Of a DNA stretch of 64,000 nt, positions 1 through 10,092 are shown piece by piece. The stretch is from Isoetes taiwanensis. Taxonomy: Eukaryota > Streptophyta > Lycopodiopsida > Isoetales > Isoetaceae. The stretch is from positions 2,939,850-3,003,849 of the forward strand of contig JAJEKV010000108.1 of assembly GCA_021234155.1 (NCBI GenBank), given 5' to 3'. Each line of letters opens with the position of its first letter. Positions within the stretch are counted from its first letter, which is position 1. Made by a program: the position numbers and the translations under genes. The notes under the pieces were generated by a model. The model was not told where the DNA came from, ran no database searches, and saw nothing but the letters and a program-made list of their open reading frames with translations.

Positions 1-285
1 ACTACCAGCCTATGCATAAGACAATAAGCCCAAATAAATCTCAAAGATCAAATGTCGTCTGATAGGAGCAAGCAAAGAACAATAGTAGACTTTAGCAATT
101 CTATCTCGAGCTTCCTGGAGGATAGCAACAACATGAATATCCATGCCCTTAAAAACACACAATCTTCTTCGCTTCCAGATGGACCACAACGACCATCCTG
201 ATGCTAAATGAAAGGCTTGGCTTCATAGTTTCTGGATAAATAGCCAAGAGCACTTGCTGACCTATCAAATATGTAGCATAATAAC
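1..285 (-). mobile_element. 3' end of an L1-like LINE (zf-RVT tail), fragment
   Basis: The reverse complement encodes the conserved C-terminal tail of plant non-LTR retrotransposons after the reverse transcriptase: QQVLLAIYPE, then after a one-base frame break QAFHLASGWSLWSIWKRRR. The same block recurs at 18.46-18.56 kb (HLASAWIFWSIWKRR), 21.2 kb (HLGSGWLLWSIWERRR) and 39.87 kb (HLASSWILWSIW), so one LINE family seeded all four places. The preceding part of this tail lies at 8245-8690, so the block between is an insertion into the LINE. The element continues past the left edge of the window. It is non-functional. Confidence 0.75.
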
Positions 286-873
286 AGGGGGTTTTCTTTG
301 TGTTTTTGTACGCTTTTCACAAAGGTTTTCCTAAGATTTCATGGCGTATTCGAATGGATGTACTAATGCGTACATCTAGAGTGCACCATTTCTTAGTCGT
401 TGATTTAGCTTTTTTTTTTCAATGGTCCAACATCCAAGGGCTCACAACAAAAGCCGTCTTTTTATTTTAGGGGCCAAGGAAAAATCAATTATTTTAAAGT
501 TCCAAAAACAGACATGCAAGCATCGAGGTCCCTTATTTTAGGGTTCTTTGAGAAAAGGGTTTGCTTTACGGTTTGCCCGGCCAGTTTGCTTCGGAGAAGA
601 AACTTCTATGTTCTTGCTCTCTGGAGGAGGGAGTTTGTAGCAATGTTGGCCGCCATGGCCAAATCTTTGAAATTTGGAATTTGCTTAAGTGCAAAGCATG
701 CGTTACAAAACCCTAACAGGGTGGAATCTATGATGACCTGCCGTATAGCAGTTTGCAGTAAGGATCATTATGAATCTATGATGAGCTGTTGTATAGCGGT
801 TTACGGTGAAGAACAATTGTGTGTTAGGGAGATGATAGATCTTATAGAATGATACCGGACCAAATATGTTCTG

Positions 874-1468
874 ATTGATGAAAGGATCAAAGAGGCTATT
901 CAGCATGACCTGCCTGATTTATGCTCCGGAATTGAGGTCATCGGCGTCACGGTGACAAAAGCCAACATTCGAAGTCAATTGCTCGAAATTATGAGATTAT
1001 GGAGGAGGAACGAACCAAAGTTTAAGGCTTCCGTGCATAAGACCCTATTCTTTGGCATATTTGGTTGCTTTTCCTAAATGTTACTGTGAATGAAGGTCCT
1101 TATAGCGATGGAGGCGACAAAAGGTTGTAGAGAAGGAAAGGCTGAGGCATAAAAGAAGAAAGCTTTAACAAGAGGCGACAAAGGGATGCCCTTGTGAAAG
1201 CGAGAATCCATATGCAACAACAAGTCCTGAGAGAAGGAGAGTATGAAGCGTCGGACAATAAGTTATTGCTTCTTGTAAGCGATGCATTTAGTGTATAGGT
1301 ATAATTTTGAGTATTGACTTCTGATGGCATTGATTTGAAATGCATAATACGTGGGTTTTACGCACGAATTTTAAAAAGAATGTGGCATGTGTCTACGTAA
1401 TTCTTGAAGCTGTACTTAAAAGGGTCATTAAAGAAGCGAGAGGCAAACAAGTTTAAACTGACACCCGA
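874..1468 (+). pseudogene. Erlin-like (SPFH/band-7) gene fragment, copy 1, broken
   Basis: Three exon-like pieces match those of copy 2: 874-1019, 1096-1261 and about 1424-1468. They read as parts of an erlin, the ER lipid-raft SPFH protein that in animals works in ERAD. Here the reading frame is lost. The acceptor before IDERIKEA, ttacag in copy 2, is ttctg here. Several short substitutions and indels break the YAPGIEV, RVTKP and VEQQKV segments. No upstream SPFH exons are visible, so this was a partial gene copy before it decayed. Confidence 0.7.
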
Positions 1469-1881
1469 TTGTTGATGCAGAAAAGCAAGCAGACAGCGGG
1501 TTTTGGGGATGTTTTGCATAGGCCTTGATGGCATGGGCATGCTGGATTGGCATAACTTTCAATGATCACTACTACAGTGCCCTTATAATTGCCCACAAAA
1601 ATAGGAAGCCTACCACTGAGCAAACATACAGGAAGGTTGGTTCCTGCATAGTATTTAGCCAAATGAATCTCGTCTCATGTTGATGAAGAAAGAAAGCATA
1701 TTTGGATGCCCACATTGATTTTGAGCATAGATGATGATAATTTGGGACATGCATTTTAGTGAAAGCAAGCTATGTGATACAATTTGGGATCCAGTAAGAA
1801 GTTTGAGTATATGTACATTACATTAAGCTAGTGTTCTCTTTTTCCTGCTATGTACACACTTCAAAGTACGTGCTGTTACAG

Positions 1882-2027
1882 GAGAACAAGAGTTATCTAC
1901 TGAGCTGCTAGAAGAGTTAGCCAACCTTGTGCTGGGAGACATGCCCTTTAGAAGGGGTACAGTTAATCGCCGTTTGACAGTTTATCATGCTGCTTTGCGA
2001 GCATTTGCAGATCTGAAAAACCTAGAG
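1882..2027 (+). pseudogene. Possible PPR-protein exon, copy 1
   Basis: After a gttacag acceptor the sequence encodes EQELSTELLEELANLVLGD, MPFRRGTVNRRL and TVYHAALRAFADLKNLE, then a gt donor (gtattg). The helical YHAALRAFADLKNLE stretch resembles the first helix of a pentatricopeptide repeat. I do not recognise the protein firmly. The following exon present in copy 2 is deleted here. Confidence 0.35.
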
Positions 2028-3773
2028 GTATTGTTTACATTGTAGGCAATCATAATGCCACTTGGTTTGGTTATGAAGTGGCTCTGTTAAAGTCATGGTC
2101 ATGATCTTGATGCTTTTTGCACAGCCCAAATAACCAGGTATATATTCCTCATTACTCATCATCACTTACCATTGTTGTCAGGGATTTAGGTTTTACTTTT
2201 CTAAACAATGAAGTAATTGGTTGGATGGAGCATATTTAGAGGACCATGATAACCATGTGTTCTATGCATCGTGGTAAACAGATACTCATCATATATGAGT
2301 GCAATATTAGGGAGCTCTTCTCGGCGAATCTATGTTCATTTTAGTATCTTAAGTAGAAGACAAAGGCAATCGCGGGGATATCCGCGGTCTAGGTATCCAT
2401 GCACCCATGGAGAATCAGACTCTGCAGCTAAGAAATGCCTTGGCCTTTCTTTTGTTTTTGTCTTCCATCTAAACCGTGCTATGCCCTATATGCGAGAACT
2501 ATATTCATATCTAATCTTTTCAAATTAAGTATATGTTAGCGCAGGGATGGACCCCCTACAGAAGGAAATTTTGCCATGCAATCGCATTGGGTTATGCTTC
2601 CTTATTTGTATTCCATGTAGTTTGGAAATTGACAATGGTATTATGGATACTAGTTCTTTTACCAGAAGCATGTTATCCCTTGTTACAAGGTATTCAAAAA
2701 ATTCTATGACAGACTTCAAAATGCTGTTCATGCACAATATTTCTGAGAAGGCGGCATGTAGAGAAAACCTTAAGCAGAGAAATAACATATTGTTCGTGGT
2801 GCTGGAAAAGCTGCAGAAATGAGCAGCCTTTTATATAAAAGCAGGATTGGCTTCTGCTCCATTGCAACAGGGTTCTGGCAGGCTGAGGGCTAGCGCACAG
2901 GACACCGGAGATGTTTTAATGTCTGGCAGTTCATAGTATTCTCTCGTGCTCCTTTTCATGCTCCGAAGATCTTGAGGAAGTCACGGGCATTTTATGTCAC
3001 CGCAAATCTTTTGTGTCGGTGCCATGCACTTCTACAATTACCTTTGTGGAAATCCCTCTCCGCAAAGCGTGTGTTGCTTGACAAGTCAATTTGTTGTACT
3101 TGTTCTACATACTTTCTTCTTATTCAAATATATGTTATTGGCGCATCGATCCGCGCTGCCGTCCATGGAAACAAGTCTTTGTTAAGTTTGAAGTTATATT
3201 AGAGTTTTCTTGTTGTTCATGTAATTCAAATTTACAGAGCTGCAGGTTGTAATGCAGGTTGTAATGCAAGCAGCTCTAGTGTTGAACAGGAATGGAGTTC
3301 CTGTAATCTGTGCACAGTGTATGTATGTTTGGTGTTTAGTCTGTCTTTACATGTTTGACTTCAACGGAATACAATTGAGACAACCTTTGGGTGAGGTGGA
3401 AAATGGGGTTTGACCCCATCTTGTTTTTGGATGAACGGCCATAGTTTGTGGGTTTGGAATAATCCATGGAATATTACTAAGATCAAGGGCCAGGGTTAGA
3501 CAAGTATGAGGGTTAGACGAGTATGACATGCTAGTTTGTGTACACATTTTTATGATTTTTATATTCTATAGGCCCTAAATTTTTTGTTCTTCACAGATCT
3601 CACAAACATATAATAATATATAACAATAAACAATGATTATATGAGTTTCTTTTTGGTTTAGATGCTACATATTCACTCAAGGGAGTTTGTGACTGTGTAT
3701 ATGTTGTATTGTTGCTTGTTCATTTATTTGGTTTTGTTTTCTTTTGTTAGGGCCCGAAGGGCCAAAAAAAAAA

Positions 3774-4151
3774 TTTAGTATAACTACCAACACATAACTA
3801 TTATTAACATTAATTATTACAAACCATTGCATTCCATACTTAAAAATAAAATTCCCCCTTAAACCCCCTTTGGTTTGGGTGCATATTCACACGGGGGGTG
3901 ACGTAGGGCGGCGAGAGCCCCTAAAATTATGTTATACATGTACAAAATCAATACCATATAGTACATTGTCTCAAATCTTATAGTATTTCGCAAATTGTGT
4001 TATATAGTATACCAAAACTTGTACAGGCATACCCCACAAATGAGGATCTCTATGTACGGTCTAGATCGAGGAATAAAAGGCATATATGCTCATCTAACAC
4101 CTCTCGATGCCCGGAGTCACCCCCGTGTGAATATGCACCCAAACCAAAGGG
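3774..4151. mobile_element. Long-TIR element, copy 1 (outer right arm missing)
   Basis: The left arm begins tttagtataactaccaac and contains an inner palindromic block (ccctttggtttgggtgcata) at about 3868-3902. The matching inner block on the right ends at 4151. There the duplication junction cuts off the remaining ~95 bases of the right arm. No transposase is encoded, so it is a non-autonomous, MITE-like element. The core (3903-4115) runs from gtagggcggcgag to gatgcccggag. Confidence 0.8.
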
Positions 4152-4879
4152 CCCTTAAAAACACACAATCTTCTTCGTTTCCAGATGGACCACAACGACC
4201 ATCCTGATGCTAAATGAAAGGCTTGGCTTCATAGTTTCTGGATAAATAGCCAAGAGCACTTGCTGACTTATCAAATATGTAGCATAATAACAGGGGGTTT
4301 TCTTTGTGTTTTTGTACGCTTTTCACAAAGGTTTTCCTAAGATTTCATGGCGTATTCGAATGGGTGTACTAATGCGTACATCTAGAGTGCACCATTTCTT
4401 AGTCGTTGATTTAGCTTTTTTTTTTCAATGGTCCAACATCCAAGGGCTCACAACAAAAGCCGTCTTTTTATTTTAGGGGCCAAGGAAAAATCAATTATTT
4501 TAAAGTTCCAAAAACAGACATGCAAGCATCGAGGTCCCTTATTTTAGGGTTCTTTGAGAAAAGGGTTTGCTGTACGGTTGCCAGCCAGATTTGCTTCCAG
4601 AGAAGAAACTTCTATGTTCTTGCTCTCTGGAGGAGGGATTTTGTAGCAATGTTGGCCGCCATGGCCAAATCTTTGAAATTTGGAATTTGCTTAAGTGCAA
4701 AGCATGCGTTACAAAACCCTAACAGGGTGGAATCTATGATGACCTACCGTATAGCAGTTTGCAGTAAGGATCATTATGAATCTATGATGAGCTGTTGTAT
4801 AGCGGTTTACAGTGAAGAACAATTGTGTGTTAGGGAGATGATAGATCTTATAGAATGATACGGACCAAATATGTTACAG

Positions 4880-5462
4880 ATTGATGAAAGGATCAAAGAG
4901 GCTATTCAGCATGACTGCACAGTTTATGCTCCTGGAATTGAGGTCATCAGCGTACGAGTGACAAAGCCAACAGTTCCGAAGTCAATTGCTCGAAATTATG
5001 AGATTATGGAGGAGGAACGAACCAAAGTTTAAGGCTTCCGTGCATAAGACCCTATTCTTTGGCATATTTGGTTGCTTTTCCTAAATGTTCTGTGAATGAA
5101 GGTCCTTATAGCAGTGGAGCAGCAAAAGGTTGTAGAGAAGGAAGCTGAGACGCAAAAGAAGAAAGCTTTAACAGAGGCAGCAAGGGATGCCCTTGTGAGC
5201 AGAATCCACATGCAACAACAAGTCACAGAGAAGGAGAGTATGAAACGTCAGACAATAAGTTATTGCTTCTTGTAAACGATGCATTTAGTGTATAGGTATA
5301 ATTTTGAGTATTGACTACGATGGCATTGATTTGAAATGCATGTCTGTGGGTTTCTGCACGAATTTTTAAAAGAATGTGGCATGTGTCTACGTAATTCTTG
5401 AAGCTGTACTTAAAGGGTCATTAAAGAGGCAGAGGCAAACAAGTTTAAACTGACACCCGATT
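4880..5462 (+). pseudogene. Erlin-like (SPFH/band-7) gene fragment, copy 2
   Basis: Exon a (4880-5026) follows a ttacag acceptor and encodes IDERIKEAIQHDC, VYAPGIEVISVRVTKP and NYEIMEEERTK. An intron (gtttaag to atgaag) separates it from exon b (5102-5258), which encodes [17 protein letters not shown] and [20 protein letters not shown] third piece near 5420-5462 gives IKEAEANKFKLTP. These follow the order of the erlin SPFH C-terminal half and coiled-coil region. Exons a and b are in frame and carry no stop. The N-terminal membrane anchor and the normal LELKFIEAI exon are not found, so this is a gene fragment, probably carried by a transposition event. The family match is clear; expression is unknown. 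Confidence 0.8.
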
Positions 5463-5861
5463 GTTGATGCAGAAAAGCAAGCAGACAGCGGGTTTTGGGG
5501 ATGTTTTGCATAGGGCTTGATGGCATGGGCATGCTGGATTGGCATAACTTTCAATGATCACTGCTACAGTGCCCTTATAATTGCCCACAAAAATAGGAAG
5601 CCTACCACTGAGCAAACATACAGGAAGGTTGGTTCCTGCATAGTATTTAGCCAAATGAATCTCGTCTCATGTTGATGAAGAAAGAAAGCATATTTGGATG
5701 CCCACATTGATTTTGAGCATAGATGATGATAATTTGGGACATGCATTTTAGTGAAAGCAAGCTATGTGATACAATTTGGGATCCAGTAAGAAGTTTGAGT
5801 ATATGTACATTACATTAAGCTAGTGTTCTCTTTTTCCTGCTATGTACACACTTCAAAGTAC

Positions 5862-6128
5862 TGAGCTGCTAGAAGAGTTAGCCAACCTTGTGCTGGGAGA
5901 CATGCCCTTTAGAAGGGGTACAGTTAATCGCCGTTTGACAGTTTATCATGCTGCTTTGCGAGCATTTGCAGATCTGAAAAACCTAGAGGTATTGTTTACA
6001 TTGTAGGCAATCATAATGCCACTTGGTTTGGTTATGAAGTGGCTCTGTTAAAGTCAGGCATTGAAGAAAGTTGTCGAGATGCTAGAACAGGAGGTCATGA
6101 TCTTGATGCTTTTTGCACAGCCCAAATA
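5862..6128 (+). pseudogene. Possible PPR-protein exons, copy 2
   Basis: The exon ending at 5988 encodes LLEELANLVLGD to FADLKNLE. A 31-base deletion has removed its acceptor and first codons, which copy 1 keeps. A second candidate exon starts at 6058 after a gtcag acceptor and joins in phase to give NLEALKKVVEMLEQEVM, a plausible PPR helix pair (FADLKNLEALKKVVEML). It then reaches a stop at MLFAQPK. The PPR assignment is an inference from helical pattern only. Confidence 0.35.
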
Positions 6129-7771
6129 ACCAGGTATATATTCCTCATTACTCATCATCACTTACCATTGTTGTCAGGGATTTAGGTTTTACTTTTCTAA
6201 ACAATGAAGTAATTGGTTGGATGGAGCATATTTAGAGGACCATGATAACCATGTGTTCTATGTATCGTGGTAAACAGATACTCATCATATATGAGTGCAA
6301 TATTAGGGAGCTCTTCTCGAGCGAATCTATGTTCATTTTTAGTATCTTAAGTAGAAGACAAAGGCAATCGCGGGATATCACAGGTCTAGGTATCCATGCA
6401 CCCATGGAGAGTACAGCTCTGCAGCTAAGAAATGCCTTGGCCTTTCTTTTGTTTTTGTCTTCCATCTAAACCGTGCTATGCCCTATATGCGAGAACTATA
6501 TTCATATCTAATCTTTTCAAATTAAGTATATGTTAGCGCAGGGATGGACCCCCTACAGAAGGAAATTTTTCCATGCAATCGCATTGGGTTATGCTTCCTT
6601 ATTTGTATTCCATGTAGTTTGGAAATTGACAATGGTATTATGGACAGTAGTTCTTTTACCAGAAGCATGTTATCCCTTGTTACAAGGTATTCAAAAAATT
6701 CTATGACAGACTTCAAAATGTTGTTCATGCACAATATTTCTGAGAAGGCGGCATGTAGAGAAAACCTTAAGCAGAGAAATAACATATTGTTCGTGGTGCT
6801 GGAAAAGCTGCAGAAATGAGCAGCCTTTTATATAAAAGCAGGATTGGCTTCTGCTCCATTGCAACAGGGTTCTGGCAGGCTGAGGGCTAGCGCACAGGAC
6901 ACCGGAGATGTTTTAATGTCTGGCAGTTCATAGTATTCTCTCATGCTCCTTTTCATGCTCCGAAGGTACTGAGGAAGTCTGGGCATTTTTATGTCACCGC
7001 AAATCTTTTGTGTCAGACTGCCATGCACTTCTACAATTGCACTGTGGAAATCCCTCTGGCAAAACTGTGTGTTGCTTCAGCAAGTCCAATTTGTTGTACT
7101 TGTTCTACATACTTTCTTCTTATTCAAATATATGTTATTGGCGCATCTGATCTGCTTGCCGTCCATGGAAACAAGCTGCTGTTAAGTTTGAAGTTATATT
7201 AGAGTTTTCTTGTTGTTCATGTAATTCAAATTTACAGAGCTGCAGGTTGTAATGCAGGTTGTAATGCAAGCAGCTCTAGTGTTGAACAGGAATGGAGTTC
7301 CTGTAATCTGTGCACAGTGTATGTATGTTTGGTGTTTAGTCTGTCTTTACATGTTTGACTTCAACGAAATACAATTGAGACAACCTTTGGGTGAGGTGGA
7401 AAATGGGGTTTGACCCCATCTTGTTTTTGGATGAACGGCCATAGTTTGTGGGTTTGGAATAATCCATGGAATATTACTAAGATCAAGGGCCAGGGTTAGA
7501 CAAGTATGAGGGTTAGACGAGTATGACATGCTAGTTTGTGTACACATTTTTATGATTTTTATATTCTATAGGCCCTAAATTTTTTGTTCTTCACAGATCT
7601 CACAAACATATAACAATATATAACAATAAACAATGATTATATGAGTTTCTTTTTGGTTTAGATGCTACATATTCACTCAAGGGAGTTTGGACTGTGTATA
7701 TGTTGTATTGTTGCTTGTTCATTTATTTGGTTTTGTTTTCTTTTGTTAGGGCCCGAAGGGCTAAAAAATTT

Positions 7772-8244
7772 TTTTAGTATAACTACCAACACATAACTAT
7801 TATTAACATTAATTATTACAAACCATTGCATTCCATACTTAAAAATAAAATTCCCCCTTAAACCCCCTTTGGTTTGGGTGCATATTCACACGGGGGGTGA
7901 CTCCGGGCATCGAGAGGTGTTAGATGAGCATATATGCCTTTTATTCCTCGATCTAGACCGTACATAGAGATCCTCATTTGTGGGGTATGCCTGTACAACT
8001 TTTGGTATACTATATAACACAATTTGCGAAATACTATAAGATTTGAGACAATGTACTATATGGTATTGATTTTGTACATGTATAACATAATTTTAGGGGC
8101 TCTCGCCGCCCTACGTCACCCCCCGTGTGAATATGCACCCAAACCAAAGGGGGTTTAAGGGGGAATTTTATTTTTAAGTATGGAATGCAATGGTTTGTAA
8201 TATTTAATGTTAATGATAGTTATGTGTTGGTAGTTATACTAAAA
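7772..8244. mobile_element. Long-TIR element, copy 2 (complete, core inverted)
   Basis: Left end ttttagtataactaccaaca and right end tgttggtagttatactaaaa are reverse complements. The arms extend about 130 bases with few mismatches. Length is 473 bp with no coding capacity. The core (about 7902-8115) is the reverse complement of the copy 1 core while the flanking arms are unchanged: it starts tccgggcatcgag and ends gccgccctac. I see no convincing target-site duplication. Its right end lies directly against the interrupted LINE at 8245. Confidence 0.85.
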
Positions 8245-8690
8245 CAACAATGGCCAAATCGGCTGGAGGCGATTACACAAAAAGAAATATTGCTCAATAG
8301 TCTCATCCCTTTGCTTGCATAGTGGCAAAGTGCTGACACTCGAGGATCGAATATGTGGATAAGCACGTCGACATGAGGGCATCTATGAAGAATCTGCCAC
8401 TAAAGCACATCCACCTTAGGATCAAATAGTTTATCCCAAGCCCAAGTCCAGGCACGCCTCCAACTAGGGGGCAGGAGCTGAAGGGACCACTTAGTGGATG
8501 GTGGAAGGATATCGCCATTGACAAGCAGCTTATACATATATGTTCGTGAACACTTTGGTGGGAAATATGCATGCACACTTCAATAGGCTCTGGAGCAACA
8601 AATGGCAGTTTACTAGCAACCTTTGGCCAAATAGGTCTATCCCATCGAGACAACAAGAATATGGTTTGAAAGACTCATACTATGATGCAA
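8245..8690 (-). mobile_element. L1-like LINE fragment (zf-RVT region)
   Basis: Reading the minus strand from 8690 to 8245, degraded frames give a Trp-rich zf-RVT segment (WRRAWTWAWDKLFDPKVD), then LCKQRDETIEQYFFLCNR followed by LQPIWP at about 8321-8251. The same LCMQRDETIE block occurs in the LINE at 18.34 kb. There it is followed within ~30 codons by QQVLL..., which in this locus lies at 285 to 1. This is the upstream half of the LINE interrupted by the 8 kb block. It is non-functional. Confidence 0.75.
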
Positions 8691-8986
8691 CTGTCAAAAT
8701 TCCTGCTTAATTTGAAACTAAATTGCACTCCAAGGAAGACACACCTACATTGTCCGTATTGGCTACTATGACTTTGATCCACGTGTGGATTACCCATTCT
8801 TGGTGGTGCATAATTTCTTCTAAAGGATGGGACTCAAATAGGGCATATGAGTTTGTGAGAGCAGAAGTCTATGAAAATCTTGTACTTTGCATAAGTATGG
8901 AAAGGAAAAGGAAAAAAAGATGGCTCTTTGCCTCGGGGGTTGCAACTAATGTAAAGTCCATATTGCATGTACGTACACAAGGTTAC

Positions 8987-9115
8987 AATTGAATTGAATT
9001 GATTTTAATCGTCCGCGGAGACCAATTGACCTATGGGACCCAAACAAGAAATAAAACAAGCATATTACTGCTAGGATTAAAAAACTCCCATCTTGGAGGG
9101 TTTAGGCAAAAGGTA
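8987..9115 (-). mobile_element. SINE-like pentamer-tailed repeat, copy A
   Basis: This copy reads on the minus strand. Its plus-strand image begins with a GAATT-type pentamer tail (8987-9003), then a gagaccaattgacctatggg block, then the diagnostic ggattaaaaaactccc..ggagggttt hairpin near 9073-9105. The same order recurs at 15.58, 24.80, 41.65 and 54.60 kb. It is non-coding. SINE is inferred from size, tail and dispersed copies; I did not find a clear pol III A/B box. Confidence 0.6.
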
Positions 9116-9986
9116 TGTTGAGAGACTGTTGTCATATATCATTGAACAGTTGCCCTTGAAGGTGACAATATGCCCGCACTCAGTTGTCAAGGTCACCAGT
9201 ATCCCAAAGCTTGTTGAGGAAGCAAGAATCTAGGTATTGCCGCAGCTGATGGTGGTCGTCTTCAGTTTCAACTTGGATGCACCTATGCTCTTGTACGTCC
9301 CATCTGGAGAAAAAGGCCCCTATAGGATTAAAAAACTAAAAAACACCCTCATACGACGTTTTTTAAAAACTCTAGATATACCCCATATTATATATGTATA
9401 CTAAGTTCTATAAATTCCTCAAAATCCCCTACCATATTTTCACATGCAGCACTACTAATTGGCATAAGCATGACAACTTGCGATGAAATTTGATGCAGTA
9501 AACATATTTGTATCTGCAATAGACATATGGTATGACATGAAGAGCAGAGACTGGAGCCAAAAAAGGATCTTTGAGCTTTTTGGAAAGAAACGGAAGGTCT
9601 ATAATATATTGTTATTTGGATTGAGATATGTAGATAGGACCGTGAAGAGAGTGAAGACAGGATATGCCAATGTTGCCAAATGGTATACCTTCAGGACTAT
9701 CCGAGCATGATATGGATGTCCAATTGTACTTAATAAGCATCTATATGTGCTTTTCAGACCCCTGCAGTGAAGGCACTAGCATCCTATATTCTGGAGATTC
9801 TTGACTGGCGAGCCCAATTATGCTCGCCATCAACATACTAATATGTACATATGCATAGTCCATCGGTGACCTCATTACTGTCAAAGTTTTTCCCTCAAAA
9901 AATCTTCGATTTGGGGGTTTTAATCATGTACAATAATGGGCTTTCTATGCTCGCTCTAACATCAACTCAATTTTATAACAGGTAGA
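9116..9986. other. Non-coding stretch, nothing recognised
   Basis: AT-rich sequence with no coherent domain. An open frame at 9483-9710 (plus, 75 codons) has no recognisable motif and no splice context, so I do not call it a gene. Confidence 0.5.
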
Positions 9987-10092
9987 TACCATACTAAACA
10001 ACTTTTTTTTTTTTTTGAAGAACTGTGTCATCAATATATTAAAAGAATGGTAATGTTACAAAGCAAGTGAGGAGACCATACTAAACAACTTT
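9987..10092 (-). mobile_element. Tiny 5'-truncated LINE insertion with target-site duplication
   Basis: A poly-T run (10003-10016) precedes the antisense of a LINE 3' end (gaagaactgtgtcatcaata), about 70 bases in all. The 16-18 base sequence accatactaaacaact flanks it directly at about 9987 and 10075. This is a dead-on-arrival LINE 3' fragment inserted by target-primed reverse transcription. Confidence 0.8.

Larger units (their letters stand above)
145..4150. repeat. Tandem duplication unit, copy 1 (~4.0 kb)
   Basis: The sequence from 145 (gcccttaaaaacacac) to 4150 repeats with high identity starting at 4151, in the same orientation, at a period of about 4.0 kb. The unit contains a LINE tail, erlin-like exons, a possible PPR exon and a long-TIR element at its right end. 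The junction at 4150/4151 joins the inner arm of the TIR element (accaaaggg) directly to the LINE tail (cccttaaaaac). A short ccctt-like microhomology is present there. Copy 1 is the more damaged of the two: splice sites and codons kept in copy 2 are altered here. Confidence 0.93.
4151..8244. repeat. Tandem duplication unit, copy 2 (~4.0 kb)
   Basis: This is the second copy of the unit that begins at 145. It keeps better erlin codons and splice signals. It ends in a complete TIR element at 7772-8244, whereas the copy 1 element has lost its outer right arm. It has a 31-base deletion near 5870, which removes an acceptor and the exon start found in copy 1. It keeps about 45 bases near 6058-6100 that copy 1 lacks. 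The copies have therefore diverged independently since the duplication. Confidence 0.93.

Noticed and set aside
514-852. 112-codon frame repeated in both duplication copies
   Set aside because: No family match. It overlaps intronic sequence before the erlin exon, and its duplication is explained by the 4 kb unit.
3560-3775. Helitron 3' end (ggcccgaagggcc hairpin)
   Set aside because: The hairpin is present but no CTRR follows at the right distance, and a TIR element begins directly after.
9483-9710. 75-codon Lys/Arg-rich frame as a small gene
   Set aside because: No motif, no promoter signal and no repeat; chance frame in AT-rich DNA is as likely.
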